64,000 nt of DNA, taken from assembly GCF_001691555.1 (NCBI RefSeq), contig NZ_MAYN01000008.1, positions 576,617-640,616 on the forward strand. The letters run 5' to 3'. Within the stretch, counting starts at the first letter, position 1. Each line of letters starts with the position of its first letter. Source of the DNA: Pantoea eucrina (GTDB lineage Bacteria; Pseudomonadota; Gammaproteobacteria; Enterobacterales; Enterobacteriaceae). The notes under the pieces are model-generated. The model saw only the letters and a program-made list of their open reading frames with translations, searched no databases and was not told the DNA's origin. This document shows positions 52,121-62,741 of this stretch, piece after piece. The position numbers and the translations under genes were made by a program.

Positions 52121-53251
52121 TCAGAGCTGAAAATCGTTGAAGTCATCTTCGCCTACTTCGGAGTCGATCTGACCCACGAGATAGGAGCTTACTTCCACTT
52201 CCTGCGGTGCAACCTGCACGTTGTCAGACACCAGCCACGAGTTGATCCATGGAATCGGGTTAGAGCGGGTCTGGAAGGGCAGATCGAGACCCACTGCCTG
52301 CATACGGATATTGGTGATGTATTCAATGTACTGGCACAGAATATCTTTATTCAGACCAATCATTGAGCCGCCGCTGAACAGATACTCTGCCCACTCTTTC
52401 TCCTGCAGCGCCGCCTTTTTAAACAGCTCGAAGCACTCATCGCGGCACTCAGCAGCAATCTCTTTCATCTCCGGATCGTCTTCACCGCTGCGCAGCAGGT
52501 TCAGCATATGCTGGGTGCCGGTCAGGTGCAGCGCTTCATCACGCGCGATCAGCTTGATGATTTTGGCGTTGCCTTCCATCAGTTCACGCTCGGCAAAAGC
52601 GAATGAACAGGCGAAGCTGACATAAAAGCGGATCGCTTCCAGTGCATTGACGCTCATGAGACAGATATAGAGCTGCTTTTTCAGCGCACGCAGGCTGACG
52701 GTAACTGATTTACCAGCAACCTGATGCGTGCCTTCACCCAGCAGATGCCAGTAGTTGGTCATCTCAATCAGATCGTCGTAGTACTTAGAGATATCCTGCG
52801 CACGCGCCAGAATCTGCTCGTTGGTGACGATATCATCAAACACCAGCGACGGATCGTTGACGATGTTGCGGATGATATGGGTGTAGGAGCGTGAGTGAAT
52901 GGTCTCAGAAAACGCCCAGGTTTCGATCCAGGTTTCCAGCTCCGGGATAGAGATCAGCGGCAGCAGCGCGACGTTCGGGCTACGGCCCTGGATAGAATCG
53001 AGCAGCGTCTGATACTTCAGGTTGCTGATGAAGATATGCTTCTCATGATCCGGCAGCGCCTGATAATCGATACGATCGCGTGAGACGTCGACCTCTTCCG
53101 GACGCCAGAAAAATGAGAGCTGCTTTTCAATCAGCTTTTCAAAAATGTCATATTTCTGCTGATCGAAACGCGCCACGTTCACGGACTGGCCGAAGAACAT
53201 CGGCTCTTTCAGCTGATCGTTTTTATTCTGTGAAAAAGTAGTATAAGCCAT
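52121..53251 (-). CDS. nrdB: Ribonucleotide reductase class Ia, beta subunit
   Basis: A 376-residue R2 protein that holds the diiron centre and tyrosyl radical. The radical Tyr is in [17 protein letters not shown], which also holds iron ligands Glu and His; others are in [14 protein letters not shown] and [12 protein letters not shown]. The C-terminal NDFQL tail binds NrdA. The ATG at 53251 matches E. coli MAYTTFSQ and length 376; the frame extends 4 codons further. It is 63 nt after nrdA with a hairpin between. Confidence 0.97.
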   Translation of the reverse strand: MAYTTFSQNKNDQLKEPMFFGQSVNVARFDQQKYDIFEKLIEKQLSFFWRPEEVDVSRDRIDYQALPDHEKHIFISNLKYQTLLDSIQGRSPNVALLPLISIPELETWIETWAFSETIHSRSYTHIIRNIVNDPSLVFDDIVTNEQILARAQDISKYYDDLIEMTNYWHLLGEGTHQVAGKSVTVSLRALKKQLYICLMSVNALEAIRFYVSFACSFAFAERELMEGNAKIIKLIARDEALHLTGTQHMLNLLRSGEDDPEMKEIAAECRDECFELFKKAALQEKEWAEYLFSGGSMIGLNKDILCQYIEYITNIRMQAVGLDLPFQTRSNPIPWINSWLVSDNVQVAPQEVEVSSYLVGQIDSEVGEDDFNDFQL

Positions 53252-53273
53252 GACTAAGTCCAAAAAGTGAAGC

Positions 53274-53292
53274 GGGCTGGCAGCGCCAGCCC
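53274..53292 (-). other. Hairpin in the nrdA-nrdB spacer
   Basis: GGGCTGGC and GCCAGCCC pair over a 3-nt loop between nrdA and nrdB. There is no T tract in the transcript direction; it may affect mRNA stability or the NrdA:NrdB ratio. Confidence 0.5.
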
Positions 53293-53314
53293 TGACATAA
53301 GTACGCGTCGCCGG

Positions 53315-55600
53315 TTAAATTTTGCAGGCGCCGCTTTCGCAGCCATCATCCTGAATTGACGGTGCCAGATCGTCCTGTGCATCTTCTGCGCCGTCGCGGG
53401 TGTTTTGATAATAGAGCGTCTTCACACCAAACTTATAGGCGGTAAGCAGATCTTTCAGCAGCTGTTTCATCGGCACTTTGCCATTGGCAAAGCGGCCCGG
53501 ATCGTAGTTCGTGTTCGAGGAGATCGCCTGATCGATAAACTTCTGCATCACGCCAACCAGCTGCAGATAACCATCGTTAGAAGGCATTTCCCACAGCAGT
53601 TCATACTGATCTTTCAGGCGCTCATACTCCGGCACGACCTGACGCAGAATGCCATCTTTAGACGCTTTAATGCTGATGTGACCGCGCGGCGGCTCAATAC
53701 CGTTAGTGGCATTTGAGATCTGCGAAGAGGTCTCTGACGGCATCAGGGCAGAGAGCGTGGAGTTACGCAGGCCGTGCGTGGTAATAGATTCACGCAGCGC
53801 TTCCCAGTCAAGATGCAGCGGTTCATTGCAGACGGCGTCCAGATCCTTTTTATAGGTATCAATCGGCAGAATGCCCTGCGAATAGGTGGTCTCTTTAAAC
53901 CACGGGCAGGCGCCTTGCTCTTTTGCCAGCTCATTTGACGCTTTCAGCAGATAGTACTGAATGGCCTCAAAGGTTTTGTGCGTCAGGTTGTTGGCGCTGC
54001 CGTCTGAGTAGCGCACGCCGTGCTTCGCCAGGTAGTAAGCGTAGTTAATGACGCCAATACCCAGCGTACGGCGACCCATTGCGCCACGCTGTGCTGCCGG
54101 AATCGGATAGTCCTGATAATCCAGCAGTGCATCGAGCGCGCGCACCGCCAGTACTGCCAGCTCTTCCAGATCGTCGAGGCTGTTGATAGCACCGAGGTTA
54201 AAGGCAGAAAGCGTACAGAGCGCAATCTCGCCGTTTTCATCATTCACATCGTCAAGCGGCTTGGTTGGCAGCGCAATCTCAAGGCAGAGGTTAGACTGAC
54301 GCACTGGCGCAATCGCCGGATCAAACGGGCTGTGGGTATTGCAGTGATCGACGTTCTGGATGTAGATACGGCCGGTTGAAGCGCGCTCCTGCATCATCAG
54401 CGAGAAGAGATCGACCGCTTTTACGCGCTGCTTGCGGATGCTCTCATCTTTTTCATATTTGGTGTAGAGACGCTCAAACTCTTCCTGATCGGCGAAGAAC
54501 GCATCATACAGGCCCGGGACATCTGACGGGCTGAACAGGGTAATGTCTTCGCCTTTCAGCAGGCGGGTGTACATCAGCTTGTTGATCTGAACGCCGTAGT
54601 CCATGTGGCGCACGCGGTTACCTTCCACACCACGGTTGTTTTTCAGCACCAGCAGGCTTTCCACTTCCAGATGCCACATCGGGTAGAACAGCGTGGCGGC
54701 ACCGCCGCGTACGCCGCCCTGAGAGCACGATTTCACTGCCGTCTGGAAATGTTTATAAAACGGAATGCAGCCGGTATGGAACGCTTCACCGCCGCGAATC
54801 GGGCTGCCCAGCGCACGGATGCGGCCTGCATTGATACCAATACCGGCACGCTGTGACACATATTTCACGATGGCGCTGGAGGTGGCGTTAATAGAGTCCA
54901 GACTGTCGCCGCACTCAATCAGGACGCAGGAGCTGAACTGACGGGTTGGGGTGCGCACGCCAGACATGATTGGCGTCGGCAGCGAGATCTTAAAGGTGGA
55001 GATCGCGTCATAAAAGCGCTTGATGTAGCTCATGCGCGTATCGCGTGGATAGTTCGAGAACAGGCAGGCCGCGACCAGGATATACAGGAACTGGGCGCTC
55101 TCATAGATCTCGCCGCTGACGCGGTTCTGCACCAGATATTTTCCTTCCAGCTGCTTAACGGCAGCGTAAGAGAAGTTCATATCACGCCAGTGATCGATGT
55201 AGCTGTCCATCAGCTCAAACTCTTCGGTGCTGTAATCTTCCAGCAGGTGGCGGTCATATTTGCCCAGCTCCACCATTTTCACGACCTGATCGTAAAGCTT
55301 CGGCGGCTCAAACTGGCCGTAGGCTTTTTTACGCAGGTGGAAGATAGCCAGACGTGCGGCCAGATACTGATAATCCGGCGCATCGCGCGAAATCAGATCG
55401 GCTGCAGCTTTGATGATGGTTTCATGGATATCAGACGTTCTGATGCCATCATAAAACTGAATGTGGGAGCGCAGTTCAACCTGAGAAACTGAAACGTTGT
55501 TCAGCCCTTCAGCCGCCCAGTCGAGTACACGGTGAATTTTATCGAGATCAATGCGTTCCTGACGGCCATCGCGTTTGGTGACGAGCAGACTTTGGTTCAT
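53315..55600 (-). CDS. nrdA: Ribonucleotide reductase class Ia, alpha subunit
   Basis: A 761-residue R1 protein that reduces ribonucleoside diphosphates with NrdB. It has an N-terminal ATP-cone (about 1-95; LLVTKRDGRQERIDLDKIHR) for activity control. The catalytic barrel has the active-site segment NLCLEIALPTKP (Cys and Glu), SSCVLIECGDS and ALMPSETSSQISNATNGIEP, and the C-terminal redox pair is in GCESGACKI. Length equals E. coli NrdA. It is the first gene of nrdAB-yfaE, with NrdR and DnaA sites upstream. Confidence 0.98.
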   Translation of the reverse strand: MNQSLLVTKRDGRQERIDLDKIHRVLDWAAEGLNNVSVSQVELRSHIQFYDGIRTSDIHETIIKAAADLISRDAPDYQYLAARLAIFHLRKKAYGQFEPPKLYDQVVKMVELGKYDRHLLEDYSTEEFELMDSYIDHWRDMNFSYAAVKQLEGKYLVQNRVSGEIYESAQFLYILVAACLFSNYPRDTRMSYIKRFYDAISTFKISLPTPIMSGVRTPTRQFSSCVLIECGDSLDSINATSSAIVKYVSQRAGIGINAGRIRALGSPIRGGEAFHTGCIPFYKHFQTAVKSCSQGGVRGGAATLFYPMWHLEVESLLVLKNNRGVEGNRVRHMDYGVQINKLMYTRLLKGEDITLFSPSDVPGLYDAFFADQEEFERLYTKYEKDESIRKQRVKAVDLFSLMMQERASTGRIYIQNVDHCNTHSPFDPAIAPVRQSNLCLEIALPTKPLDDVNDENGEIALCTLSAFNLGAINSLDDLEELAVLAVRALDALLDYQDYPIPAAQRGAMGRRTLGIGVINYAYYLAKHGVRYSDGSANNLTHKTFEAIQYYLLKASNELAKEQGACPWFKETTYSQGILPIDTYKKDLDAVCNEPLHLDWEALRESITTHGLRNSTLSALMPSETSSQISNATNGIEPPRGHISIKASKDGILRQVVPEYERLKDQYELLWEMPSNDGYLQLVGVMQKFIDQAISSNTNYDPGRFANGKVPMKQLLKDLLTAYKFGVKTLYYQNTRDGAEDAQDDLAPSIQDDGCESGACKI

Positions 55601-55643
55601 GTCGCGTGTTTACCTGTCCATGAAATAGGAAATTATCCCCTAA

Positions 55644-55696
55644 CTATTCACAAGGTCTATGCACAAGCCGCTCGCTGTGAGTAAGCCTGTGGATAA
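55644..55696. promoter_or_regulatory. DnaA boxes upstream of nrdA
   Basis: TTATCCACA, a perfect DnaA box, lies on the minus strand at 55688-55696. Two 8-of-9 matches (CTATTCACA at 55644-55652 and CTATGCACA at 55657-55665) lie on the plus strand nearer the gene. E. coli nrdA is also DnaA-controlled. Confidence 0.7.
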
Positions 55697-55743
55697 ACAC
55701 TATATATAGGGGGTTCGGGAAGTTTTACTAACTATATGGTGAG
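55697..55743. promoter_or_regulatory. Pair of NrdR boxes upstream of nrdA
   Basis: ACACTATATATAGGGG at 55697-55712 and a weaker copy around TAACTATATGGTGAG (55729-55743) have core positions 32 bp apart. That is the typical spacing of paired NrdR boxes. NrdR with ATP/dATP represses ribonucleotide reductase genes. Confidence 0.75.
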
Positions 55744-55969
55744 TATTTTAGTCAGCATTCTTTGCTTAACAAGAGTTGATTTTTGGCAAAGAATCAGTCC
55801 TGGTAGCCGGGAAAAATCCTGGATCCGCGTGGCATAAGGCCTGGGTTAGCTGTCAACGGCTTCATACTTTTTTTTAATAGTATGACTGAGCGCGTAAATC
55901 TCAATCAAAGGCGCGGAACCCGTGATTATGGCAGAGACGAAACAGAGAAGATCGGCTAGCGGGGAAGAG

Positions 55970-56001
55970 GAAAAGAGGCTCGCCCTGTAGCGCGAGCCTC
56001 T
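55970..56001 (-). terminator. Terminator after ubiG
   Basis: A 10-bp stem (AGAGGCTCGC with GCGAGCCTCT, 8-nt loop) at 55974-56001, followed on the minus strand by TTTTCC. Confidence 0.75.
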
Positions 56002-56005
56002 GCTA

Positions 56006-56752
56006 TCAGCGTGTTTCGTCTGCGGCATCAGCCTGAGCGTGGGTATGAATCATATAGTTCACGTCCACACCTGGCCCGAGACGGAATTTATTGGTCAGCG
56101 GATTATAGTGCAGGCCAATCATGTGACGTTCACGCAGCGTGGTTTCATCAACCCAGTCCAGCAGTTCCGCCGGGCGGATAAACTTTTTAGCGTCATGCGT
56201 ACCGCGCGGCAGCATGCGCAGCACATATTCTGCGCCGAACACTGCCAGCAGCCAGGCTTTTGGATTCCGGTTGATGGTAGAAAAAAAGACTTCACCACCG
56301 GGTTTTACCAGGCGGGCGCAGGCCATAACAACCGAGCGCGGATCGGGTACGTGCTCCAGCATCTCCATGCAGGTCACCACGTCATACTGGCCGGCATGGC
56401 TGTCAGCGTGATCTTCCACTGTCTGCTGAATATAATTGACGCTGACGCCGTTCTCTTCCGCATGCAGACGCGCGACGGCCAGCGGTTCCGCGCCCATGTC
56501 CAGTCCGGTCACTTCCGCGCCTTCACGCGCCATACTCTCTGCCAGAATGCCACCGCCACAGCCGACATCGAGCACCTTTTTGCCAAACAGGCCATTGCTG
56601 TGCTGCGCAATCCAGCCCAGACGCAGCGGATTAATACGGTGCAGCGGCTTAAATTCGCCCTCTAAATCCCACCAGCGCGAAGCGACCGCTTCAAACTTGG
56701 CAATCTCACTGTGATCGACGTTCTGACGGCTTTCCTGCGGTTGTTCACTCAT
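56006..56752 (-). CDS. ubiG: Ubiquinone biosynthesis O-methyltransferase UbiG
   Basis: A 248-residue SAM-dependent methyltransferase that carries out both O-methylations of ubiquinone synthesis. The SAM site is [19 protein letters not shown], followed by [11 protein letters not shown] and [17 protein letters not shown]-terminal extension (ADAADETR) is slightly longer than in E. coli (240). It diverges from gyrA, as in E. coli, across 176 bp. Confidence 0.97.
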   Translation of the reverse strand: MSEQPQESRQNVDHSEIAKFEAVASRWWDLEGEFKPLHRINPLRLGWIAQHSNGLFGKKVLDVGCGGGILAESMAREGAEVTGLDMGAEPLAVARLHAEENGVSVNYIQQTVEDHADSHAGQYDVVTCMEMLEHVPDPRSVVMACARLVKPGGEVFFSTINRNPKAWLLAVFGAEYVLRMLPRGTHDAKKFIRPAELLDWVDETTLRERHMIGLHYNPLTNKFRLGPGVDVNYMIHTHAQADAADETR

Positions 56753-56928
56753 TGCATAACGACTCCTGGCAAAATATCTCCTGAGTATAAACGCTTAAAC
56801 GCCAGGTGGCATCTCTCAGCGTGAACGAAAAGCGCCAGAAAACCCCGCTTTACGTTCACCGCACGTAAGCAATGTGATATACTTTCGCACCTTTAAAATC
56901 CGGGATTAAGTAGAGGGATAGCGGCTCC

Positions 56929-59568
56929 ATGAGCGACCTTGCGAGAGAAATTACACCGGTCAATATCGAAGAAGAGCTGAAAAACTCCTACCTCGATTAC
57001 GCCATGTCGGTCATTGTTGGCCGAGCCTTACCCGATGTCCGTGATGGCCTGAAGCCGGTGCATCGCCGCGTGCTTTACGCCATGAGCGAACTGGGTAACG
57101 ACTGGAATAAAGCCTATAAGAAATCTGCCCGTGTGGTAGGTGACGTTATCGGTAAGTATCACCCGCACGGTGACTCTGCTGTATACGAAAGTATTGTCCG
57201 TATGGCCCAGCCGTTCTCCCTGCGCTATATGCTGGTTGATGGTCAGGGTAACTTCGGTTCCGTTGATGGCGACTCCGCTGCAGCGATGCGTTATACCGAA
57301 GTCCGTATGGCGAAGATCTCCTCTGAGCTTCTGGCCGATCTGGAAAAAGAGACGGTCGACTTTGTGCCAAACTACGATGGCACCGAGCAGATCCCGGAAG
57401 TGCTGCCAACCAAAATTCCTAACCTGCTGGTAAACGGCTCCTCTGGTATCGCCGTGGGAATGGCAACCAACATTCCACCGCATAACCTGACTGAAGTGAT
57501 CAACGGCTGCCTCGCGTTTATCGATGATGAAAACATCAGCGTAGAAGGGCTGATGGAGCACATCACCGGGCCGGACTTCCCGACTGCAGCCTTTATCAAT
57601 GGCCGTCGTGGTATCGAAGAGGCCTACCGCACCGGGCGCGGTAAGATCTACATCCGCGCGCGTGGCGAAATCGAAACTGATGCGAAAACCGGCCGCGAAA
57701 CCATTATCGTCAATGAGATCCCTTATCAGGTCAACAAAGCGCGTCTGATTGAAAAAATTGCCGAGCTGGTTAAAGAGAAGCGCGTTGAAGGCATCAGCGG
57801 ACTGCGCGACGAGTCCGACAAAGACGGTATGCGCATTGTCATTGAAGTTAAACGCGACGCCGTGGGTGAAGTGGTTCTGAACAACCTCTATTCGCTGACG
57901 CAGCTGCAGGTCTCTTTCGGCATCAACATGGTGGCACTGCACCAGGGTCAGCCGAAGATCATGGCGCTGAAAGAGATCATCGAAGCCTTTGTGCGCCACC
58001 GTCGCGAAGTGGTGACGCGTCGCACCATCTTTGAACTGCGCAAAGCGCGCGATCGTGCCCACATCCTTGAAGGTCTGGCGATTGCGCTGGCGAACATCGA
58101 TCCGATTATCGAGCAGATCCGTCGCGCGCCAACGCCGGCAGAAGCGAAGGGTGCCCTGCTGGCGCAGGCATGGGATCTCGGCAACGTTGCCGCTATGCTG
58201 GAGCGTGCCGGTGATGATGCTGCACGTCCGGAGTGGCTGGAGCCTGAATTTGGTATTCGTGACGGCCGCTACTATCTTACCGAGCAGCAGGCTCAGGCGA
58301 TTCTGGATCTGCGTCTGCAGAAACTGACCGGTCTTGAGCATGAGAAACTGCTTGATGAGTACAAAGAGCTGCTGGATCAGATTGCCGGCCTGATTCACAT
58401 TCTGCAGAACGCTGACCGCCTGATGGAAGTGATCCGCGAAGAGCTGGAAGCGATGCGCGATCAGTTTGGCGATGCGCGCCGTACTGAGATCACCGCAAAC
58501 AGCGCAGATATCAATATTGAAGATCTGATCAATCAGGAAGATGTGGTTGTTACCCTGTCGCATCAGGGTTACGTTAAGTATCAGCCGCTGTCAGATTATG
58601 AAGCGCAGCGCCGTGGTGGTAAGGGCAAATCAGCCGCACGTATCAAAGAAGAGGACTTCATTGATCGCCTGCTGGTCGCCAATACTCACGACACGATTCT
58701 CTGCTTCTCCAGCCGGGGCCGTCTCTACTGGATGAAGGTATATCAGCTGCCGGAAGCGAGCCGCGGCGCACGCGGGCGTCCTATCGTTAACCTGCTGCCG
58801 CTGGAAGCCAATGAGCGCATTACGGCTATTCTGCCGGTGCGTGAGTATACCGAAGGCTTCAATATCTTTATGGCAACAGCCAGCGGCACCGTGAAGAAAA
58901 CTGCGCTGCAGGAGTTCAGTCGTCCACGCAGTGCCGGCATCATCGCCATTAACCTGCGTGAAGATGATGAGCTGATCGGCGTGGCGCTGACCAACGGCAA
59001 TGATGAAGCGATGCTCTTCTCTGCCGCCGGTAAAGTGGTGCGCTTTGCTGAGAGTGCAGTGCGTGCCATGGGCCGTTCAGCCTCAGGCGTGCGCGGTATC
59101 AGGCTGGCAGAAAACGATAAAGTGGTGTCACTGATTGTGCCGCGTGAAGAGGGCGCGATCCTCACCGTTACGCAGAATGGTTACGGTAAGCGTACGGCTA
59201 ACAGCGAGTATCCGACTAAATCGCGTGCCACTCAGGGTGTTATCTCGATCAAAGTCACCGATCGTAACGGACCGGTCATCGGTGCGGTACAGGTAGTGGA
59301 CGGCGATCAGATTATGATGATCACCGACGCCGGCACGCTGGTACGTACCCGCGTATCAGAAGTCAGCGTGGTCGGCCGTAACACGCAGGGCGTGATCCTG
59401 ATCCGCACCGCGGACGATGAGAACGTTGTTGGCCTGCAGCGTGTGGCGGAGCCGGTTGAAGAAGAGGAGCTGGATGCCATCGACGGCAGCGTGGCGGAAG
59501 GCGAAGAAGATATTGCGCCGGAAGTCGACAGCGATGACGAGGCACCGGACGCAGAAGACGACGCATAA
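56929..59568 (+). CDS. gyrA: DNA gyrase subunit A
   Basis: An 879-residue gyrase A subunit that cuts and rejoins DNA to introduce negative supercoils with GyrB. The catalytic Tyr is Y122 in [12 protein letters not shown]. The quinolone-resistance region reads [15 protein letters not shown], so residue 83 is Ser and residue 87 is Glu rather than the Asp of E. coli. The GyrA box QRRGGKG starts the C-terminal beta-pinwheel, and the tail is very acidic. A terminator follows at 59590. Confidence 0.98.
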   Translation: MSDLAREITPVNIEEELKNSYLDYAMSVIVGRALPDVRDGLKPVHRRVLYAMSELGNDWNKAYKKSARVVGDVIGKYHPHGDSAVYESIVRMAQPFSLRYMLVDGQGNFGSVDGDSAAAMRYTEVRMAKISSELLADLEKETVDFVPNYDGTEQIPEVLPTKIPNLLVNGSSGIAVGMATNIPPHNLTEVINGCLAFIDDENISVEGLMEHITGPDFPTAAFINGRRGIEEAYRTGRGKIYIRARGEIETDAKTGRETIIVNEIPYQVNKARLIEKIAELVKEKRVEGISGLRDESDKDGMRIVIEVKRDAVGEVVLNNLYSLTQLQVSFGINMVALHQGQPKIMALKEIIEAFVRHRREVVTRRTIFELRKARDRAHILEGLAIALANIDPIIEQIRRAPTPAEAKGALLAQAWDLGNVAAMLERAGDDAARPEWLEPEFGIRDGRYYLTEQQAQAILDLRLQKLTGLEHEKLLDEYKELLDQIAGLIHILQNADRLMEVIREELEAMRDQFGDARRTEITANSADINIEDLINQEDVVVTLSHQGYVKYQPLSDYEAQRRGGKGKSAARIKEEDFIDRLLVANTHDTILCFSSRGRLYWMKVYQLPEASRGARGRPIVNLLPLEANERITAILPVREYTEGFNIFMATASGTVKKTALQEFSRPRSAGIIAINLREDDELIGVALTNGNDEAMLFSAAGKVVRFAESAVRAMGRSASGVRGIRLAENDKVVSLIVPREEGAILTVTQNGYGKRTANSEYPTKSRATQGVISIKVTDRNGPVIGAVQVVDGDQIMMITDAGTLVRTRVSEVSVVGRNTQGVILIRTADDENVVGLQRVAEPVEEEELDAIDGSVAEGEEDIAPEVDSDDEAPDAEDDA

Positions 59569-59589
59569 CTGTCTGATGCACCTTAGCAG

Positions 59590-59620
59590 CGGCAGGTCAG
59601 GGCAACCGACCTGCCGTTTT
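59590..59620 (+). terminator. Terminator after gyrA
   Basis: A 9-bp stem (CGGCAGGTC with GACCTGCCG, 9-nt loop) followed by TTTTATT, about 20 nt past the stop. Confidence 0.85.
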
Positions 59621-59733
59621 ATTATCTGAGTTTTCGTCCTGCACCCTGCACCAACTGGCTTTTTCGCAGCGATAAAGCTAGTGTATGTGCACCTTTTTGG
59701 GTCCTGTTAACCGTTACCGCCAGTGAGCCTCTC

Positions 59734-62583
59734 TTGAAATATCTCGTCTCCTTTCGTACCACGCTTCGTATCTCGCGCTATCTTTTTCGGGCGCTGGCGC
59801 TGCTGCTCTGGTCGCTGGGTGCATTGCTGACCACCTTCTATATCATCAATGTGCTGCATGAAAAAGAGAATGGAATACGCCAGGAGTTCGCGGCGAATTA
59901 CGGTAAAGCAGAGTGGTACGTCCGGCACTCGGCTGACGTCATGCGCGAACTAAAGTACATCACGGAAAACCGCCTTAGCAGCAGCGCTAACGGACTGGAC
60001 ATGCTCAACGGCCTGCCCGCCGGCAAAAGCACGCTGCCGCAGTTTACGCCGCTCTTTTCCGATGGTGACTGCACCTCAATGAGCAATACCTGGCGTAACT
60101 CGCTCGACTCGCTCAGCTATTTTATCAACTACTGGAAAAGCAATTTTGCTGCGGCTTATGAGCTGAATCGCGTATTTTTTATCGGCGGCGAGAGCCAGTG
60201 CCTGGCTGATTTCACCATTGGCAGCAGCAATCCGGTAGATCGTGAACGCAGCATGAAGGCGCTGCGTGAACATGTGCTGCACTATCGCAACAGTAATGAG
60301 GAAGATCGGCGCAATCCGATGTACTGGATCACCGACAGCGCGCAGCCCGGAAACGGCAACTTCTATATGGTCGTCCCGGTTTACGTCGCCAATAAACTGC
60401 AGGCGCTGCTGGGCGTTGAGCAGAATATCCGGCTGGATGAATTTATTCAGCCCGGCGGGCTGCCGCTGGTGGCGACCATCACCGATGAAAATTATCGCCC
60501 GCTGCTGAGCAGTCGCCGTAGCGGACCCGGTTATGCGCTGGACGATCTGCCGGATGAGAACACCTGGTTTGGCTACCTCGATAGCTATCGCCAGCTGGTG
60601 CTGAAAAAGCCGCTGCCGCCATCGGATCTGAATATAATCTGGTCTCTGCCCACCTCGGTGATGGTGGATCAGCTGCGGCTGCTGCTGCTTAACGCGCTGC
60701 TGCTCAACATTTTCAGTGCGATTCTGCTTTTCACCCTGGCGTGGATATTCGAGCGCCGCATGTTCCTGCCGGCGGAAGATAACGCACACCGGCTGGAAGA
60801 GCATGAGCAGTTTAACCGTAAAATTGTCGCATCGGCGCCGGTAGGGATTTGCATCCTGCGCACCAGCGATGGCACCAATATTCTGAGTAACGAACTGGCA
60901 CACAACTACCTTACGCTGCTGACGCAGGAAGATCGCCAGCGGCTTAACGAAATCATCAGCGGTCAGCAGGTGAATTTTGTTGATGTGCTGACCGGCAGTA
61001 ATACCAACCTGCAGATCAGCTTTGTGCACTCGCGCTACCGCAATGAAAATGTGGCCATCTGCGTGCTGGTTGATGTCTCCTCCCGCGTACGTATGGAGCA
61101 GTCGCTGCAGGAAATGGCACACGCCGCCGAACAGGCGAGCCAGTCGAAATCGATGTTCCTTGCAACCGTCAGCCATGAACTGCGCACGCCACTTTACGGC
61201 ATCATCGGTAACCTCGATTTGCTGCAAACCAAAAGCCTGCCCAAAGGGGTGGAGTCACTGGTTACCGCGATGAATAACTCCTCCAGCCTGCTGCTGAAAA
61301 TTATCAGCGACATTCTCGACTTCTCAAAGATAGAGTCAGAACAGCTGAAGATTGAGCCGCGCCCCTTCTCACCGCGTGAGGTCATTAACCATATCACCAG
61401 CAACTATTTATCGCTGGTAGTGCGCAAGCGCCTTACGCTCTATGTTTTCATGGAAAACAATGTGCCGCTGGCGCTGGATGGCGATCCGCTGCGGCTGCAG
61501 CAGGTGATCTCCAACCTGCTTAATAACGCCATTAAATTTACCCACACCGGCTGCATTATTCTGCACGCCTATGTGAAAGAGGGGTATCTCGCCTTTCGCG
61601 TGCGCGACACCGGGGTCGGCATTCCGGCCAGAGAGGTAACGCGACTGTTTGATCCTTTCTTCCAGGTAGGGTCCGGCGTCCAGCGCAACTTCCAGGGTAC
61701 CGGGCTGGGACTCGCGATCTGTGAAAAGCTGATCAACATGATGGATGGCGATATCGAGGTCGATTCTGAACCGGGTATGGGCAGCCAGTTTATTGTGCGT
61801 ATTCCGATCTACGCCGGCCAGCAGCCGGCACCGCCGCTGCTGGATGGCCTGCAGGAGAAAGCGATCTGGCTCGATCTGCGCAATGATTATCTCGCTGCGT
61901 TTCTGCTGCGTCTGCTGCAGCAACAGGGACTCAAAGCGGCGGCCTGGCAGGGGCAGGCTGAAAGCGACGATGTGGTGATAAGCGATCACGATGATTCACT
62001 GATGCAGGCGGTGCGCGCGCGCATTCTGATCTGCGGTGAACATATCGACATGCCGCAGGAACGGTCGCCGGGCGTCTGGGTGCAGAGCAGCGCAACGCTG
62101 CACGACCTGCCGCTGCTGCTGGGGCGTATTTACCGCATCACGATTGACAGCGATACCACCACGCCACTGCCGCCGCCTGCAGCTGAAAATGCCAGCAATG
62201 AAGATATTACTATCTTGATTGTGGATGATCATCCCATCAACCGTATGCTGCTGTCGGAGCAGCTCGGCACGCTGGGTTACCAGACCAAAACGGCGCAGGA
62301 TGGCGTTGATGCGCTTAACGTGCTGAGTCGCAATCATATCGACATCGTGCTGAGCGACGTCAACATGCCGAACATGGATGGTTATCGCCTGACGCAGCGC
62401 CTGCGCCAGCTGGGGCATGTCTTCCCGGTAATTGGCGTCACTGCCAATGCGCTGGCGGAAGAGAAGCAGCGCTGTATGGATGCCGGTATGGATAACTGCC
62501 TGTCAAAACCGGTGACGCTGGATGAGCTGAAAGTCACTCTGGCACGCTATGCTGCGCGCGTGCGTACCGGGCGCCAGACATAA
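59734..62583 (+). CDS. rcsC: Hybrid sensor histidine kinase RcsC
   Basis: A 949-residue hybrid kinase of the Rcs envelope-stress phosphorelay. Membrane spans at about 20-41 and 310-335 enclose a periplasmic domain. The kinase His is H481 (ATVSHELRTPLYGI), ATPase motifs are NLLNNAIKFT, RDTGVGIP and GTGLGLAICEKL, then comes an RcsC-specific ABL domain (about 700-805) and a receiver domain with D875 (IVLSDVNMPNMDG). Phosphate passes to RcsD and RcsB. Length equals E. coli. The start is a TTG at 59734, matching MKYLVSFRTTL. Confidence 0.97.
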   Translation: MKYLVSFRTTLRISRYLFRALALLLWSLGALLTTFYIINVLHEKENGIRQEFAANYGKAEWYVRHSADVMRELKYITENRLSSSANGLDMLNGLPAGKSTLPQFTPLFSDGDCTSMSNTWRNSLDSLSYFINYWKSNFAAAYELNRVFFIGGESQCLADFTIGSSNPVDRERSMKALREHVLHYRNSNEEDRRNPMYWITDSAQPGNGNFYMVVPVYVANKLQALLGVEQNIRLDEFIQPGGLPLVATITDENYRPLLSSRRSGPGYALDDLPDENTWFGYLDSYRQLVLKKPLPPSDLNIIWSLPTSVMVDQLRLLLLNALLLNIFSAILLFTLAWIFERRMFLPAEDNAHRLEEHEQFNRKIVASAPVGICILRTSDGTNILSNELAHNYLTLLTQEDRQRLNEIISGQQVNFVDVLTGSNTNLQISFVHSRYRNENVAICVLVDVSSRVRMEQSLQEMAHAAEQASQSKSMFLATVSHELRTPLYGIIGNLDLLQTKSLPKGVESLVTAMNNSSSLLLKIISDILDFSKIESEQLKIEPRPFSPREVINHITSNYLSLVVRKRLTLYVFMENNVPLALDGDPLRLQQVISNLLNNAIKFTHTGCIILHAYVKEGYLAFRVRDTGVGIPAREVTRLFDPFFQVGSGVQRNFQGTGLGLAICEKLINMMDGDIEVDSEPGMGSQFIVRIPIYAGQQPAPPLLDGLQEKAIWLDLRNDYLAAFLLRLLQQQGLKAAAWQGQAESDDVVISDHDDSLMQAVRARILICGEHIDMPQERSPGVWVQSSATLHDLPLLLGRIYRITIDSDTTTPLPPPAAENASNEDITILIVDDHPINRMLLSEQLGTLGYQTKTAQDGVDALNVLSRNHIDIVLSDVNMPNMDGYRLTQRLRQLGHVFPVIGVTANALAEEKQRCMDAGMDNCLSKPVTLDELKVTLARYAARVRTGRQT

Positions 62584-62703
62584 TGTGTGCGGTTCAGTAA
62601 TCGCATGCTGTTGTCAGGCCGGAGATCAGCGAAGAAGACGATAGCGGAAGAGGAGAGGGCGAGGCGTTGCGGTGTGGCTCACCGGAGCGCACAGGAAGAA
62701 TCG

Positions 62704-62741
62704 GACGGCCCGCAGGCCGCCCGCAAAGATTAATCTTTGTC
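62704..62741. terminator. Hairpins between rcsC and rcsB
   Basis: A small GC hairpin (CGGCC-CGCA-GGCCG, 62704-62717) and an AT palindrome around AAAGATTAATCTTT that overlaps the rcsB stop lie at the convergent junction. Neither is a classical terminator, so the call is tentative. Confidence 0.35.

Larger units (their letters stand above)
55601..56005. other. Intergenic region nrdA-ubiG
   Basis: A 405-bp spacer. The nrdA-proximal half holds the DnaA and NrdR sites; the ubiG-proximal end holds the ubiG terminator. Between them, at 55862-55884, CATACT and AGTATG flank a T-rich loop. No gene is supported; yfaL, present here in E. coli, is absent. Confidence 0.6.

Noticed and set aside
55846..56028. 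60-codon frame between nrdA and ubiG
   Set aside because: Overlaps the ubiG terminator and end; no family features.
57028..58563. 511-codon open frame opposite gyrA
   Set aside because: Antisense shadow of gyrA, no ribosome site or recognisable domain.
60076..61227. 383-codon open frame opposite rcsC
   Set aside because: Antisense shadow; composition rich in Gln/His/Arg typical of reverse reading of a real gene.
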